Source of the DNA: Clostridiales bacterium | GTDB taxonomy: Bacteria; Bacillota; Clostridia; Christensenellales; Aristaeellaceae | Reading direction: 5' to 3' | Assembly (NCBI GenBank): GCA_017569285.1 | Contig: CP069419.1 | Coordinates: forward strand, 124,001-188,000 | DNA length: 64,000 nucleotides | Part shown: piece by piece, positions 17,892 to 27,787 of the stretch | How positions within the stretch are numbered: the stretch's first letter is position 1 | Layout: every line of letters begins with the position of its first letter | Program-made: the position numbers and the translations under genes | The notes under the pieces: model-generated | The model's input: the letters and a program-made list of their open reading frames with translations, nothing else | The model's database searches: none | What the model was told of the DNA's origin: nothing

Positions 17892-17903
17892 TTGCTTATT
17901 CGA

Positions 17904-19895
17904 TTACCAGAGAATATCTCCTGCGGAAACGGCGGAAGCAAACGGCCCGGGAATGGTATCAATTCCCCTGGGTGCTCCGAAATAGTCCTGATTGAAGATA
18001 ATATCCGTTCCATCCGGATTTTCAAAGCGCTGTTCCGGTTCGAATGCCTTTCCGAGGGATTCTGTCGCAATTATCCCATCTGTGAAGTTTTTCAGGTATG
18101 TGTACAGATTCGTCTTGATTGAATATTTTCCGTCCTTCTCTACCAGCTGAACCTTCACTTTTGCAGTCTTGTTTTCCAGACAGTGCTTTTCCTTCGCATA
18201 GATATTGCATCCATTGAAATAGGCGTTTCCATCCACCCAAACCGGCAGATGGCCAAAGTGGGCTTTCCCCAGGCCGCCCATATTCGGTTCTGCACCGGGC
18301 AGGAAAGGCGCAATCCATTCGTCATAGGTCGGGAAAATATCGAATGCTGCCGTGCCAACCGCCTGGTAATCCGCATCCGTCGGTTTTTTGTCCGGATTCG
18401 TAACCGGATATGCCTGGACAAAGATATTGTTATAGATCCGGTCATCCCCGTGAAGTATGGTCATAAACCCAGCTACTTCTGTCCGATGGCGGATATGATA
18501 TGGCGTATACCGCGGTTCGCGCTGTCCGTTCACAATGCTGTCCACACCGCTGTTGATCAGGCTGAAGGAGCCAAGCATCAGGTTATGGATTACTGCAATT
18601 CCTTCGCTGGGAATTGTCACATTCACCGGGCTCATCAGTACATTGTTGTCAATCAGGGTCGGGCCATGTCCGACTTCGATAAAGATATCCGTGGAGAACA
18701 TGGCTCCCATGGCTTTTTCACGTTCATCCGGTTTCCAGTTGTCATGCATGAGGTTCTGGGTAATCCGCGCCCCCTGCGCTTCCCAGTCGAGCCATACGCC
18801 CATGATACAGTTATGAATATGATTGCGCCGGATTGTCACGTCAATACCCGCATGAAGCTTAATTCCGGCTGTTTCCGCGCCTCCCAGCTGCTGGGAATTG
18901 CAGATATGATGAATATGGCAGTCTTCAATGATGGAAAACACGCCGCCCATCCGGCCCACAATACCGGTCTGCTCACAGTGATGCACCTCACACCGGCGGA
19001 CAATATGGCTGCCAACATTTTCTTTCAGCCAGCCATGATACTGACCGCGGCAGACTGCATCCCGCTCCATCTGGGTCGGGCTCTTCACCCGCTTATGGTA
19101 GAAATACATGTCATTTTCCGGATCGAGGTATTTTCCGAGGGAGATCCCGCAGCAACGGCTGTTGCTGACTTCGCAGTCTTCAATAATCCAGCCCTTGGAC
19201 CAGTGCGGACCAATCAGCCCGTCCTGATACGCTGCCGGAGGAGCCCAGGTTGTCGCCGCTTTTGTCAGCACAAATCCGCTGACTGTAATATATCCAACAC
19301 CATTTTTATCGGGCATGAAAACATTCCGGCGGACACTGATTTCCACATTTTCCCGGTTGGGATCATATTCCTGGAAGTTTGCATAGAACACTGTTTCGTC
19401 GCCGTCCTGCTCCGAATACCAGAGGTATTTCGCCTCATCCTGGTCCCAGGCATATTTATCCGGCTTTCCGGCCTGGCATTCCTTGAGCGATGTGGTTTCA
19501 TACATCATCCTGTCATTCAGGAAAACCGAGCCTGTATGACGGACAGTCGGCGCAAAATACCAGTCACCGCATACCATTGTCGTATAAGGATTATAAGCGC
19601 CGAAAATGCTGTTCCTGACACGCGCTGTCCATACTTTCCCTTTGACTTTCTTCCATCCGGTGAGAACTTCAGCACCGGTAATCACTGCCGCTTTCGGAGA
19701 TTCGCTGCGATATACAATCCGCTTATCCTCCGTACCCGCAAAAACCGGATTGACATATTCCCGGTAAGTTCCCGGCGCAACAACCACCTCATCGCCGGGG
19801 CGTGCGATTTTAGCCGCATCATTGATGTGCCGGAAAGGAGTTTCCCGGCTTCCGTTTCCTTCACAGCCGGCATTAATGTTGACGTAATAGATCAT
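17904..19895 (-). CDS. Parallel beta-helix glycoside hydrolase, GH120-like (probable beta-xylosidase)
   Basis: This 663-residue protein has no signal peptide, so it should act in the cytoplasm. It opens YYVNINAGCEGNGSRETPF, a start typical of right-handed beta-helix enzymes, and has repeated helix turns such as HIVRRCEVHHCEQTGIVG and TLIDNNVLMSP. The segments WLDWEAQG (D360) and IFIEVGHGP (E397) resemble the nucleophile and acid/base regions of GH120 beta-xylosidases. I judge this by memory of the family. The D-to-E spacing of 37 is larger than the 23 I recall for the Thermoanaerobacterium enzyme. It sits 18 bases after the GH8 exo-oligoxylanase, which supports a role in xylobiose or xylotriose hydrolysis. 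AAAGGAGG precedes the ATG. Confidence 0.7.
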   Translation of the reverse strand: MIYYVNINAGCEGNGSRETPFRHINDAAKIARPGDEVVVAPGTYREYVNPVFAGTEDKRIVYRSESPKAAVITGAEVLTGWKKVKGKVWTARVRNSIFGAYNPYTTMVCGDWYFAPTVRHTGSVFLNDRMMYETTSLKECQAGKPDKYAWDQDEAKYLWYSEQDGDETVFYANFQEYDPNRENVEISVRRNVFMPDKNGVGYITVSGFVLTKAATTWAPPAAYQDGLIGPHWSKGWIIEDCEVSNSRCCGISLGKYLDPENDMYFYHKRVKSPTQMERDAVCRGQYHGWLKENVGSHIVRRCEVHHCEQTGIVGRMGGVFSIIEDCHIHHICNSQQLGGAETAGIKLHAGIDVTIRRNHIHNCIMGVWLDWEAQGARITQNLMHDNWKPDEREKAMGAMFSTDIFIEVGHGPTLIDNNVLMSPVNVTIPSEGIAVIHNLMLGSFSLINSGVDSIVNGQREPRYTPYHIRHRTEVAGFMTILHGDDRIYNNIFVQAYPVTNPDKKPTDADYQAVGTAAFDIFPTYDEWIAPFLPGAEPNMGGLGKAHFGHLPVWVDGNAYFNGCNIYAKEKHCLENKTAKVKVQLVEKDGKYSIKTNLYTYLKNFTDGIIATESLGKAFEPEQRFENPDGTDIIFNQDYFGAPRGIDTIPGPFASAVSAGDILW

Positions 19896-19913
19896 TGTTC
19901 TACCTCCTTTGTA

Positions 19914-21044
19914 TTATCGATAAATCCGGTAATGCCCGGAAAGCATCATCAGGCAGAAGAAATACAGGCAATTGTCATAATACCGGCGGACGCCTTTCCG
20001 GAGCGGAGTATTCACAAAGGCTTCCATGAAATATTTCCGGTGCCGGCTCCGGCTTGCAATGGATGATGCGCCGAGAACGGCAATGATTGCAACCGGATGC
20101 ATTGCAGGTTCTTTTTCCGGAGTCCCGTCCAGTTTGTAGGCACGCAGATCAGCCAGATCCTGTTTTGCGAAAAAGTCCTGAATCCGCGTACAAATATCGT
20201 CTTCTTCCTCATGCGGCCCAAACCACAGATGATCCAGAGCAATATTTTCAACCACGCGATATGCATCTGAATAGTATTCCCAGGGTTTCCTGAACAACAG
20301 AACTGTTTTTCCGTCATAACCGGCATATTCAGGGCTCAGCCCTGTTACCGGGTGGGCAGACAGCACGATATACTTCCTGCTTGCTTCCGCTGCACATTTC
20401 CAGAATTCCCGGTCCTCAGGATTGGCTTTTTCCGCAAATAGGTCATAGAAATGGGGAAGATGATAACTGGGATCAGAAATCTTCATATTCGGTACAAACC
20501 GGATATAACGGTTCTCCGGTTCCCACATCGGTTCACCGCCGATGACAATTTCGTGCTGGTGGACCGCATGATGAAGGATGTCCCGTGCTTCCGCCGAATA
20601 GTTGAAAATACCTTCTCCATCCCCCCAGCGGGCTGACGCCATAAACAGCGCCATGGCAAAGTATTCTTCCCCGTCCGGAGCCGGCCCGTTTGAATTGGAT
20701 GTCCCGTCCGGAAGGACCGACCATGCAAAATATCCGGCATTGGGGCCTTCTTTCATCCGCATATAGCGGTCAGAAAACATCCAAAGTTTATCGAAGATAT
20801 CCTTCCGGTCCATCTGTACACACATCATCATGCCATAGCTCATGCCTTCCGTACGGGCATCATTGTTGCCCGTATCCACCATGCACCATGCATCCGGATC
20901 CGTATGATGGCAGAAGTTTTCCTCCGGATCAAAGAAAATCGTCTGAAATGCCTGGTTTACAAGTGTATCCGCCTGCTCATCAGTTATACCGATTTCACTC
21001 AGAAAATTCGGATAATTCCGGGTTTCAAAGGATCCTGCGTTCAT
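19914..21044 (-). CDS. Reducing-end xylose-releasing exo-oligoxylanase (GH8)
   Basis: Rex enzymes remove xylose from the reducing end of xylo-oligosaccharides by an inverting mechanism. The 376-residue protein has the GH8 signature NDARTEGMSYGMM, with E66 at the general-acid position. It also has the WSVLPDGT, DGEEYFAMAL and RWGDG segments characteristic of the Rex subgroup. There is no signal peptide, so substrates must be imported first. It is the first gene of a two-gene operon with the GH120-like protein, behind a strong promoter and a possible sugar-repressor operator. Confidence 0.92.
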   Translation of the reverse strand: MNAGSFETRNYPNFLSEIGITDEQADTLVNQAFQTIFFDPEENFCHHTDPDAWCMVDTGNNDARTEGMSYGMMMCVQMDRKDIFDKLWMFSDRYMRMKEGPNAGYFAWSVLPDGTSNSNGPAPDGEEYFAMALFMASARWGDGEGIFNYSAEARDILHHAVHQHEIVIGGEPMWEPENRYIRFVPNMKISDPSYHLPHFYDLFAEKANPEDREFWKCAAEASRKYIVLSAHPVTGLSPEYAGYDGKTVLLFRKPWEYYSDAYRVVENIALDHLWFGPHEEEDDICTRIQDFFAKQDLADLRAYKLDGTPEKEPAMHPVAIIAVLGASSIASRSRHRKYFMEAFVNTPLRKGVRRYYDNCLYFFCLMMLSGHYRIYR

Positions 21045-21079
21045 TTTCCCTCCAGATTTTTCAAGAATATTGATATCAA

Positions 21080-21097
21080 AAATTGTACTTACAACTT
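21080..21097 (-). promoter_or_regulatory. Possible GntR/AraR-type operator for the xylan operon
   Basis: The core TTGTA-AG-TACAA (21083-21094) is an inverted repeat that extends imperfectly to about 18 bp. It is close to the AraR operator core TTGTACGTACAA of Bacillus. It overlaps the predicted transcription start of the GH8 promoter, where a repressor would block initiation. No matching regulator gene is in the window. Confidence 0.55.
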
Positions 21098-21103
21098 ATC
21101 TTC

Positions 21104-21131
21104 ATTATAAACATCTGAAAATGACTGTCAA
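21104..21131 (-). promoter_or_regulatory. Promoter of the GH8-GH120 operon
   Basis: A perfect TTGACA (21126-21131), a 16-base spacer and a perfect TATAAT (21104-21109) lie on the minus strand. With both hexamers at consensus this would be strong unless repressed. Confidence 0.85.
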
Positions 21132-21194
21132 GCTTGAATTCCGGCGTTTGTTCGAATAAAATAAAGACTGATCAGATTTTCATGGGAGGTTGCC

Positions 21195-21956
21195 ATGCGG
21201 ATACTGCTCATCAGGCATGCAGAGCCCGATTACACAAACGATTCCATCACGGAAAAAGGGAAAAGGGAAGCCATGCTTCTCAGTGACCGGATCGCCCGTT
21301 ATGATATCAGAGACTTTTATGTATCACCGCTCGGCAGAGCCCGGGATACGGCTGCCTATACGCTTCAGAAAACAGGTCGAAACGCCGAAATCCTCAGCTG
21401 GCTCCAGGAATTCCGTGGAAAGTATCCCGATCCGGAAACCGGAAGACTTCGCCTTGCCTGGGATATTCCGCCCAGAATCTGGACCGATTATCCGGGGGTG
21501 TATGATTTCCGGACATTCCTGAACAATCCTCTTTTTGATACAGGGGATTTTCGTGAAATCTGGACGGAAACAGCAAACGGTGTTCAGGCGCTGATGAAAC
21601 GTTACGGGTTTACAAAATCCGGCCCGGTATGGCTTTGTGACAACAATCGGTCCGAAACGATCGCACTTTTCTGCCATTTCGGCATCAGTATGGCCGTGAT
21701 CAGCTGCCTGGCCGACATCTCTCCCTTCATCCTCTGGCACCGGTTCCTTTGCTTTCCATCCTCTGTTACGGAAGTTGTAACGGAGGAAAGGGAAAAAGGG
21801 GTTGTTTCCTTCCGGATTACAAAGCTCGGTGATATTACCCACCTTGAAAGTGCCGGTGAGCCCCGTTCCGATGCCGGCCTTTATCCGGAATGCTATACCG
21901 GAATTGATACCACGGAAGCCGGTAATTCCGGGCTTTTCCCGGATCGGAATCCGTAA
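21195..21956 (+). CDS. Histidine phosphatase family protein
   Basis: The protein begins MRILLIRHAEPDY, the RHG-type motif in which the His is phosphorylated in catalysis. It has a second conserved Arg/Glu region in VSPLGRARDTAAYTL. The phosphoglycerate-mutase-like fold appears complete at 253 residues, with CHFGISMAVISC holding the second catalytic His. The substrate cannot be inferred: relatives include phosphatases, mutases and alpha-ribazole phosphatases. It is divergently placed from the GH8 gene and may be a single-gene unit. GGGAGG precedes the ATG. Confidence 0.85.
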   Translation: MRILLIRHAEPDYTNDSITEKGKREAMLLSDRIARYDIRDFYVSPLGRARDTAAYTLQKTGRNAEILSWLQEFRGKYPDPETGRLRLAWDIPPRIWTDYPGVYDFRTFLNNPLFDTGDFREIWTETANGVQALMKRYGFTKSGPVWLCDNNRSETIALFCHFGISMAVISCLADISPFILWHRFLCFPSSVTEVVTEEREKGVVSFRITKLGDITHLESAGEPRSDAGLYPECYTGIDTTEAGNSGLFPDRNP

Positions 21957-22009
21957 CTTTCCCCGTTGCTTCCTCATCCGGATTCCGCGAAAAAATGATC
22001 CCTTTCAAA

Positions 22010-23527
<1,518 letters not shown>

Positions 23528-23557
23528 CCGATATGCAGTTTGAAGGATGGGTGACAG

Positions 23558-24223
23558 ATGGGAAAGCGATTTTATAAAGCCGCAAGCGCATTGATCCGTA
23601 CTTTCTCACACCGGATGACGACCGAGTGGGAAGTGCCTTTTGAGGAAGGCCCGTGCGTATTTGTTGCGAATCACGTCGGCGCAATCGGTCCGGTGAATAT
23701 GTGCACAAAGTTCCCGATGAGAGACCGCTGCCATCCCTGGATCAACAACGGAATGCTGGAGGCAAAAGAAGTGCCGGCCTATGTCCGTCAGGATTACTGG
23801 TGGAGGCCGGGCAACATTTTTGAACCCCTTCTCAATGTCACTGTCCCGTACATAGCCGCCGCCATCCTGCCCCCTGTGCTTCGCAGCGTTCAGTATATTC
23901 CTGTATATCATGACCAGCGGATTATGCTGACGCTCCGCCAGAGTATCCGTGCATTGCAGAAGGATGATTATCTGATCATTTTTCCGGAACAGCCCAGCGG
24001 GTGGCTGACTCATCATGACTGGATCAATACAAGCTGGCTTCGTATCGGTGAGATGTGGTACCGCGCAAGCGGCCGTGCATTAAAGCTTTATCCTGTCCAT
24101 ATTGACCGGAAAAAGCATCTTTTCAGGGTTGCTGCACCGGTATATTACGATCCGGCACGACGTTTTACAGAGCAGGAAGAAGAACTGGCCGGGAAGCTGG
24201 CCAAAGGAATCCGCGGGGAGTAA
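23558..24223 (+). CDS. PlsC-like acyltransferase domain protein (divergent)
   Basis: The 221-residue protein has the overall order of 1-acyl-glycerol-3-phosphate acyltransferases. There is an N-terminal VANHVGAIGPVNM region in the place of the NHxxxxD motif, a hydrophobic patch, and later IIFPEQPSGW where the family has FPEG. The catalytic Asp of HxxxxD appears to be replaced (H-V-G-A-I-G), so activity is uncertain. The hydrophobic stretch near residues 90-110 could dip into the membrane. It probably shares the guaB transcript, with no obvious functional link. Confidence 0.6.
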   Translation: MGKRFYKAASALIRTFSHRMTTEWEVPFEEGPCVFVANHVGAIGPVNMCTKFPMRDRCHPWINNGMLEAKEVPAYVRQDYWWRPGNIFEPLLNVTVPYIAAAILPPVLRSVQYIPVYHDQRIMLTLRQSIRALQKDDYLIIFPEQPSGWLTHHDWINTSWLRIGEMWYRASGRALKLYPVHIDRKKHLFRVAAPVYYDPARRFTEQEEELAGKLAKGIRGE

Positions 24224-24246
24224 TTCCTCACGGATTCATTTTCTGT
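24207..24246. terminator. Convergent terminator between the acyltransferase-like gene and the minus-strand membrane gene
   Basis: GAATCCG and CGGATTC form the base of a long hairpin that spans the four-base gap and overlaps the ends of both genes. The plus-strand side continues ATTTTCTG. The stem is interrupted by one mismatch and a wobble pair. Confidence 0.55.
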
Positions 24247-24866
24247 TCCGTTTCCGTATTCTTATCCTCAAGCATGTCCCTGCACAGGATCCGAAGGAAA
24301 GCCATCGCATTTTCCTCGTTCCTGTTGCTGAAATGTACGGAAAGAAATCCGTTATCGCAGTATGCATACTGAATCAGACCGGGGAGCTTATCCTGCGGAA
24401 TCCCGTAGAGATGGTTTTCCCCGGTTTCTGTATTTTTACGCCAGCCTCGCTGCAAATCCACATCTTTCAGGATTTCCATCAGTTCCGGGGGAATGAATGC
24501 TCCTTCCGAAGACAAGGACAGGAAGTTTTCCCGCGGAAGCAGATAAATATCACCTTCACCAGCAGCAATGTAAGTCATCAGCTGCATCGGGCCGTACTGA
24601 TCATCTGTATACAGGGTAACCTGCTGGATTTTTTCCAGCCATGGCATCTCCTCCGAGCGGATTCGCTCCGTATAAACATCCAGCTTTTCCGTATCGACGT
24701 AGCCGGAAATATAAAAATCCACTTTCCTGTCATCCGGAATCCGCGGTGTCGTGACAGTGTACAGCAGATCCACACCGAAAACCCCGATCAAAAGGAACAG
24801 AACGTATTTCCACCAGTTGTAAGTCAGATGCTGTTTCAGGGTACGGCGGTTTACAGGCGTCTTCAT
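24228..24866 (-). CDS. Membrane-anchored protein of unknown function
   Basis: This 212-residue protein has a short basic N-terminus, one membrane segment (about 20-42, WKYVLFLLIGVFGVDLLYTV) and a domain of about 165 residues outside the membrane. The outer domain contains YTDDQYGPMQLMTYIAAGEGDIYLLPRE and FIPPELMEILKDV. In style, not demonstrably in sequence, it recalls the lobes of extracellular solute-binding proteins. The ATG at 24866 is chosen for its CGGAGGATCT site; the open frame extends further upstream without a good site. I do not recognise the family. Confidence 0.7.
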   Translation of the reverse strand: MKTPVNRRTLKQHLTYNWWKYVLFLLIGVFGVDLLYTVTTPRIPDDRKVDFYISGYVDTEKLDVYTERIRSEEMPWLEKIQQVTLYTDDQYGPMQLMTYIAAGEGDIYLLPRENFLSLSSEGAFIPPELMEILKDVDLQRGWRKNTETGENHLYGIPQDKLPGLIQYAYCDNGFLSVHFSNRNEENAMAFLRILCRDMLEDKNTETEQKMNP

Positions 24867-25032
24867 AGATCCTCCGGTTATCTTTGCCATATTGGCTGAA
24901 ATGATTTCAGGATGAAGAATAACACGAATACAGTTGAAAAACAAGCCGATGTTTCCGGAAGGAAAAACCGTTTTTTTTTCGAATTTATATAGTACCGGCA
25001 TAATCAATCATACTCTATACGGAAAGGGTGGA

Positions 25033-25686
25033 ATGACGATGAAGTTTCAACCGATCATAACCGTAGGACGCCAGTACGGATCCGGCGGGCGATACGTCGC
25101 GAAGCTGCTTTCCGAACGGCTTGGAATTCCTTTTTATGACAAGGAACTGCTCGTGGAAGCGTCCAAGGACAGCGGAATATGCCAGGAAGTGATGGAAAAC
25201 TACGATGAAAAGCAGGAAAAGCGCGGATTGTTTTCCATGCTCGGCGGATACCAGGCTCGTTCTGAAATGAGTATGTACCTGGATATTCCCCTGAATCACC
25301 GTATTTTCCTGGCCCAGTTCGACACCATCCGCCGGATTGCGGATGAAGGACCGTGTGTAATTGTCGGACGCTGCGCCGATTATGTACTCCGGGATCATCC
25401 GAATGTAATCAATATTTTTATCAAAGCTTCCAACGAGGAACGAATCCGCCGGATTGTCAATATCTACGGAATCGATCCGGCCGATGCTGAAGAAAGCATC
25501 CGGAAAGCTGACAAGCAGCGTGCTTCCTATTACAATTATTATGCCACGGGAACATGGGGCAGCGTTGACAACTATCATCTTTGCGTGGATACCGGTGTTA
25601 TGGGAATCAACGGCGCTGTTGAACTGATCTGCAAGAGTATTGAAATCCGGGAAAAAAAGATCGAAGAGGATAAAACCGAATGGTAA
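25033..25686 (+). CDS. Cytidylate kinase-like family protein
   Basis: The protein opens with the P-loop-like ITVGRQYGSGGRYVAKLLSERLGIP and YDKELL, the pattern of the AAA_26 cytidylate-kinase-like family. It also has CVIVGRCADYVLRDHPNVINIFIKA and YYATGTWGSVDNYHL. These proteins are widespread in Clostridia and of unknown substrate; they are distinct from true Cmk. It is about 217 residues long. The start could be the ATG at 25033 or the one at 25039; AAGGGTGG precedes both. The stop overlaps the start of the next gene. Confidence 0.85.
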   Translation: MTMKFQPIITVGRQYGSGGRYVAKLLSERLGIPFYDKELLVEASKDSGICQEVMENYDEKQEKRGLFSMLGGYQARSEMSMYLDIPLNHRIFLAQFDTIRRIADEGPCVIVGRCADYVLRDHPNVINIFIKASNEERIRRIVNIYGIDPADAEESIRKADKQRASYYNYYATGTWGSVDNYHLCVDTGVMGINGAVELICKSIEIREKKIEEDKTEW

Positions 25687-26414
25687 TCAGACGTATTTTT
25701 CTCCTGTTCATTGTCCTGATCACGGCCTTCAGTTCCGCTTCTGCAGATATTGCCTGGCCGGAAGAAACAAACGGCCAGAAAGTACTGAAACAATACATTG
25801 AGAGCGTCAATTCTTTCCTGACGCAGCAGGGCGAAACGCCGGTCAACTCCGGTTTTGATATTTATCCCGGATTTGCCGTCCTTGGAATCACGCATTCAGA
25901 TAACGCTGACGTGCCTGAAGATGTCGAAATTACTGTGAAACTGAACGATGATACGCTTGATTCGCTGGAGCTGATCGTCCGGGATATCCCCCGGTTTCCT
26001 GCAATCGCCTCATCCTTCCTTCGCGCTTTGTTCCAGAATGCTGATTCCGCGACGGACGAAATCTCTGTTCCCTCACAGAAAGCAGCTCAGGTCATCCGGG
26101 ACCCGGACACTTCTTTCGGGGAGGAAATATACGAAGACAAAGGGAATGCGCCACGTATATACTATAACTATATTCCGAAAAATTATGACGAAAAAAGCTG
26201 GCTTGTCATGACAATCATCTTCCCGCACATAGATTCCTGGGACGGATCCGACATCCTGACAATCCAGGATGAGGAAAAAACCTATATTCCGGATGAGGAA
26301 GTCGGCGAAGCCTATGAGGGCTACTACTCCAAGGATGATTATTCCCATTTCGACATTTTTACAACGCCGACTCCCGAACCTGATTCTGCTGCCGCTGAAT
26401 ATGATTTCAGATAA
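25680..26414 (+). CDS. Secreted protein of unknown function
   Basis: The 244-residue product has a clear signal peptide (about 1-22, ending SSASA-D) and no lipobox Cys. The mature part is acidic. It contains VNSGFDIYPGFAVLGIT and VEITVKLNDDTLDSLELIVRD in an apparent beta-rich N-terminal half, and an Asp/Glu/Tyr-rich C-terminal third. I find no catalytic motif. The ATG overlaps the end of the kinase-like gene by 7 bases, so the two are coupled. A hairpin with a T-run follows downstream. Confidence 0.8.
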   Translation: MVIRRIFLLFIVLITAFSSASADIAWPEETNGQKVLKQYIESVNSFLTQQGETPVNSGFDIYPGFAVLGITHSDNADVPEDVEITVKLNDDTLDSLELIVRDIPRFPAIASSFLRALFQNADSATDEISVPSQKAAQVIRDPDTSFGEEIYEDKGNAPRIYYNYIPKNYDEKSWLVMTIIFPHIDSWDGSDILTIQDEEKTYIPDEEVGEAYEGYYSKDDYSHFDIFTTPTPEPDSAAAEYDFR

Positions 26415-26466
26415 ACCATCCGTTGTTTCTGTGTTGTTTTTCCGGCCACCGTATTGTGAATGTCCG

Positions 26467-26500
26467 CCTCAGAGGGTAAAATTCTCTCTGGGGCTTTTTT
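26467..26500 (+). terminator. Terminator-like hairpin between the secreted-protein gene and icd
   Basis: CCTCAGAGGG pairs with CTCTCTGGGG (two wobble pairs, 7-base loop) and is followed by C and six T residues. It ends 26 bases before the icd start codon. No convincing promoter lies between it and icd. It may therefore end the upstream operon, or attenuate a transcript that continues into icd. Confidence 0.65.
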
Positions 26501-26525
26501 CAGCCCTAATGAACGGAGGTATACC

Positions 26526-27734
26526 ATGAATAAAATCCAGATGAAAACACCCCTGGTTGAGATGGACGGCGATGAGATGACCCGGATCCTCTGGGCGAAA
26601 ATCAAAGATCTTCTCATTACCCCGTTTGTAGATCTTCAGACGGAATATTATGATCTGGGCCTGAAGCATCGGGATGAAACCAATGACCAGGTTACAATTG
26701 ACAGTGCAAACGCAGCCAAAAAATACGGTGTGGCTGTTAAGTGTGCCACCATCACCCCCAACGCCCAGCGGGTGGAAGAGTATCACCTGAAGGAAATGTG
26801 GAAGAGTCCGAACGGAACCATCCGGGCCATCCTGGACGGAACCGTTTTCCGCTCTCCGATCCTGGTGGACGGTGTTCATCCTACCGTCCGTACCTGGAAG
26901 AAACCCATCGTTATTGCCAGGCATGCCTATGGCGACGTTTACCGAAATTCCGAAATCCGTGTTCCATCTGCCGGAAAGGCAGAACTGGTTTTCACCGGTG
27001 AGGACGGGGAAGAAATCCGACAGACTATATTTGATTTCAAAGGCCCCGGTGTAATCCAGGGAATCCACAACCTGGACAGTTCCATCTGTTCTTTCGCCCA
27101 CAGCTGTTTCCGTTATGCCCTGAGCCAGAAACTTGATCTGTGGTTCTCCACAAAAGATACCATCAGCAAAACATATGACCACCGGTTCAAGGATATCTTC
27201 CAGGAAATCTATGACCAGGAGTATAAAAAGGCATTTGAAGATAACGGAATCACCTATTTCTATACACTGATCGATGATGCCGTCGCCCGTGTGGTTCGTT
27301 CTGAAGGCGGATTTATCTGGGCCTGCAAGAATTATGACGGCGATGTAATGAGTGATATGATCGCGACGGCCTTCGGCTCCCTTGCGATGATGACTTCCGT
27401 GCTGGTCAGTCCGAACGGACAGTTCGAGTATGAAGCCGCCCACGGAACTGTTACCCGCCATTATTACCGGTACTTGAAAGGGGAGGAGACCAGCACCAAT
27501 CCGGTGGCAACGATCTTCGCATGGAGCGGCGCACTGAGAAAACGCGGTGAACTTGATCATCTTCCTGATCTGCAGGATTTTGCCGACAGGCTGGAAAAAG
27601 CCACACTGGATACCATTAATTCCGGAATCATGACCAAAGACCTGGCCGGCCTGTATGACGGCAATGTCCAGGGTGTCAACAGCCAGCAGTTCCTGGAAGC
27701 AATCTCCGCCAGAATCACCGCCATGTATGCCTGA
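26526..27734 (+). CDS. icd: NADP-dependent isocitrate dehydrogenase (eukaryote-like homodimer type)
   Basis: This enzyme oxidatively decarboxylates isocitrate to 2-oxoglutarate with NADP. The 402-residue protein belongs to the subfamily shared with eukaryotes rather than the E. coli type. It has [14 protein letters not shown] near the start, [19 protein letters not shown] for isocitrate binding, [24 protein letters not shown] at the metal site, and [18 protein letters not shown]. The ATG at 26526 follows GGAGG. An exact inverted repeat CCTGAAC...GTTCAGG (27730-27750) covers the stop codon and may be a weak terminator lacking a T-run. Confidence 0.96.
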   Translation: MNKIQMKTPLVEMDGDEMTRILWAKIKDLLITPFVDLQTEYYDLGLKHRDETNDQVTIDSANAAKKYGVAVKCATITPNAQRVEEYHLKEMWKSPNGTIRAILDGTVFRSPILVDGVHPTVRTWKKPIVIARHAYGDVYRNSEIRVPSAGKAELVFTGEDGEEIRQTIFDFKGPGVIQGIHNLDSSICSFAHSCFRYALSQKLDLWFSTKDTISKTYDHRFKDIFQEIYDQEYKKAFEDNGITYFYTLIDDAVARVVRSEGGFIWACKNYDGDVMSDMIATAFGSLAMMTSVLVSPNGQFEYEAAHGTVTRHYYRYLKGEETSTNPVATIFAWSGALRKRGELDHLPDLQDFADRLEKATLDTINSGIMTKDLAGLYDGNVQGVNSQQFLEAISARITAMYA

Positions 27735-27752
27735 ACTCATCCGGTTCAGGTA

Positions 27753-27781
27753 TTGACGTCCGGTTTTGTTTTCGCTATAAT
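27753..27781 (+). promoter_or_regulatory. Promoter of the structured non-coding RNA
   Basis: TTGACG (27753-27758), a 17-base spacer and a perfect TATAAT (27776-27781) predict a start near 27788. No open reading frame follows before the terminator at 27980-28010. Confidence 0.85.
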
Positions 27782-27787
27782 TTAATC

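Noticed and set aside
18183-20066. A 627-codon open frame on the plus strand opposite the GH120-like gene
   Set aside because: It mirrors the coding strand of a clear gene, has no ribosome binding site and its translation is rich in His, Cys and Ile without any domain. Palindromic codon bias (TTC-CGG/CCG-GAA) keeps antisense frames open here.
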